This document shows, one piece after another, positions 7,029 to 7,259 of a stretch of 7,259 nucleotides of DNA. Source of the stretch: Treponema sp. (lineage in GTDB: Bacteria > Spirochaetota > Spirochaetia > Treponematales > Breznakiellaceae). A program made the translations under genes and the position numbers. The notes beneath the pieces were generated by a model. That model saw only the letters and a program-made list of their open reading frames with translations. It was not told the DNA's origin and searched no databases. Within the stretch, counting starts at the first letter, position 1. The number at the start of each line of letters is the position of its first letter. The stretch covers positions 1 to 7,259 of the forward strand of contig JAITQR010000058.1 in the NCBI GenBank assembly GCA_031288815.1, in the 5' to 3' direction.

Positions 7029-7057
7029 AGTATATAGGGCCTTTTGTTTTTGATCAA
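7029..7057 (-). promoter_or_regulatory. Sigma-70-type promoter for the chemoreceptor-PilZ-kinase operon
   Basis: Minus-strand TTGATC (7057-7052) and TATACT (7034-7029) are spaced by exactly 17 nt, with four and five of six consensus matches. The spacer is A-rich at its upstream end. Transcription would begin near 7022, leaving a leader of about 100 nt before the chemoreceptor ATG. No sigma-28 or sigma-54 element was seen closer to the gene. The match is good for a by-eye call; the start site is inferred. Confidence 0.5.
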
Positions 7058-7259
7058 TCTATTTTCCGGAGGCTTTCCCGCGGGGGTTTCCTTGAAAATT
7101 GGACTTCTTCGACAATCCGGTTGGCCGGTTGCCTGCCAGCCAATAGTTGGGGTTTCGGGAGAAACGGCCCAAAGCCCGCTAAGGGCAAGCCTGTTTTCCG
7201 AAATTTGACATTTTGAAAAAGGTTCCGCTGTTCGGGGCCGGCCGCCGCTATTGAAAAAG
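7058..7259. other. Stretch upstream of the promoter with no convincing gene, possible dispersed repeat
   Basis: No frame here has both a credible start and a recognisable product. Two minus-strand frames enter from the right edge without a start. One stays open to a stop at 7018-7016, through the promoter, with a composition unlike a conserved protein. A plus-strand frame starting TTG at 7093 runs 38 codons to a TGA. Small structures are present: a 5-bp GTTTC/GAAAC hairpin with a GGGA loop near 7154-7167, an 8-bp palindrome GGCCGGCC at 7236-7243, and a 9-bp direct repeat TTGAAAAAG at 7213-7221 and 7251-7259. Together these suggest intergenic DNA, perhaps part of a repeated element, but that is inference. 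Confidence 0.35.

Noticed and set aside
7171..7183. Hairpin GCCC-GCTAA-GGGC followed on the minus strand by TTT, as a terminator of a gene beyond the right edge
   Set aside because: The stem is only 4 bp and the T run is 3 long, too weak to call.
1..7259. CRISPR arrays, tRNA or rRNA genes, insertion sequences, attachment sites
   Set aside because: No regularly spaced repeats, no cloverleaf or rRNA-like stretches, no transposase frame and no terminal inverted repeats were seen on either strand.

Overview
The window looks like a signal-transduction locus from a moderate-GC spirochaete, most likely a Treponema-type organism. I infer this from the large chemoreceptor with an [22 protein letters not shown] tip, the multi-domain hybrid kinase, and PilZ and FIST proteins packed side by side. 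No 16S or other marker is present, so the taxonomic call is only moderate. Every convincing gene lies on the minus strand, so the locus reads from the right edge to the left.

Reading order: (1) 7259-6924 holds no convincing gene. It contains a good sigma-70-like promoter (7057-7029) and a leader of about 100 nt. (2) 6923-4878 encodes a membrane methyl-accepting chemotaxis protein with a periplasmic double-Cache-like sensor, a HAMP domain and a signalling hairpin. (3) 4853-4485, 24 nt further on, encodes a small PilZ-like protein. (4) 4422-943, 62 nt further on, encodes a 1159-residue membrane hybrid histidine kinase: seven transmembrane helices, PAS, HisKA, HATPase, degenerate receiver, receiver, HPt, receiver. 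(5) 942-654 is a roughly 290-nt gap containing a hairpin over the kinase stop codon, an H-box fragment of a second histidine kinase joined in frame to an unrelated 42-residue tail (728-925), and a possible promoter. (6) 653-1 is the N-terminal 217 codons of a FIST-domain sensory protein that runs off the window.

The short gaps and shared strand suggest that chemoreceptor, PilZ protein and kinase form one operon driven by the promoter near 7040. The FIST gene may be co-transcribed or have its own promoter. A plausible model is that periplasmic or membrane signals enter through the chemoreceptor and the 7TM kinase, intracellular small molecules through FIST, and possibly cyclic di-GMP through PilZ, with motility or chemotaxis as output. 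The sequence supports the proximity of these parts but not their wiring.

The most interesting points are a strong ribosome-binding site and ATG inside the kinase gene, which would release its last receiver as a free response regulator; the kinase H-box relic downstream, which shares a 19-bp perfect repeat with the intact kinase; and a PilZ domain whose first ligand-binding motif is non-canonical.
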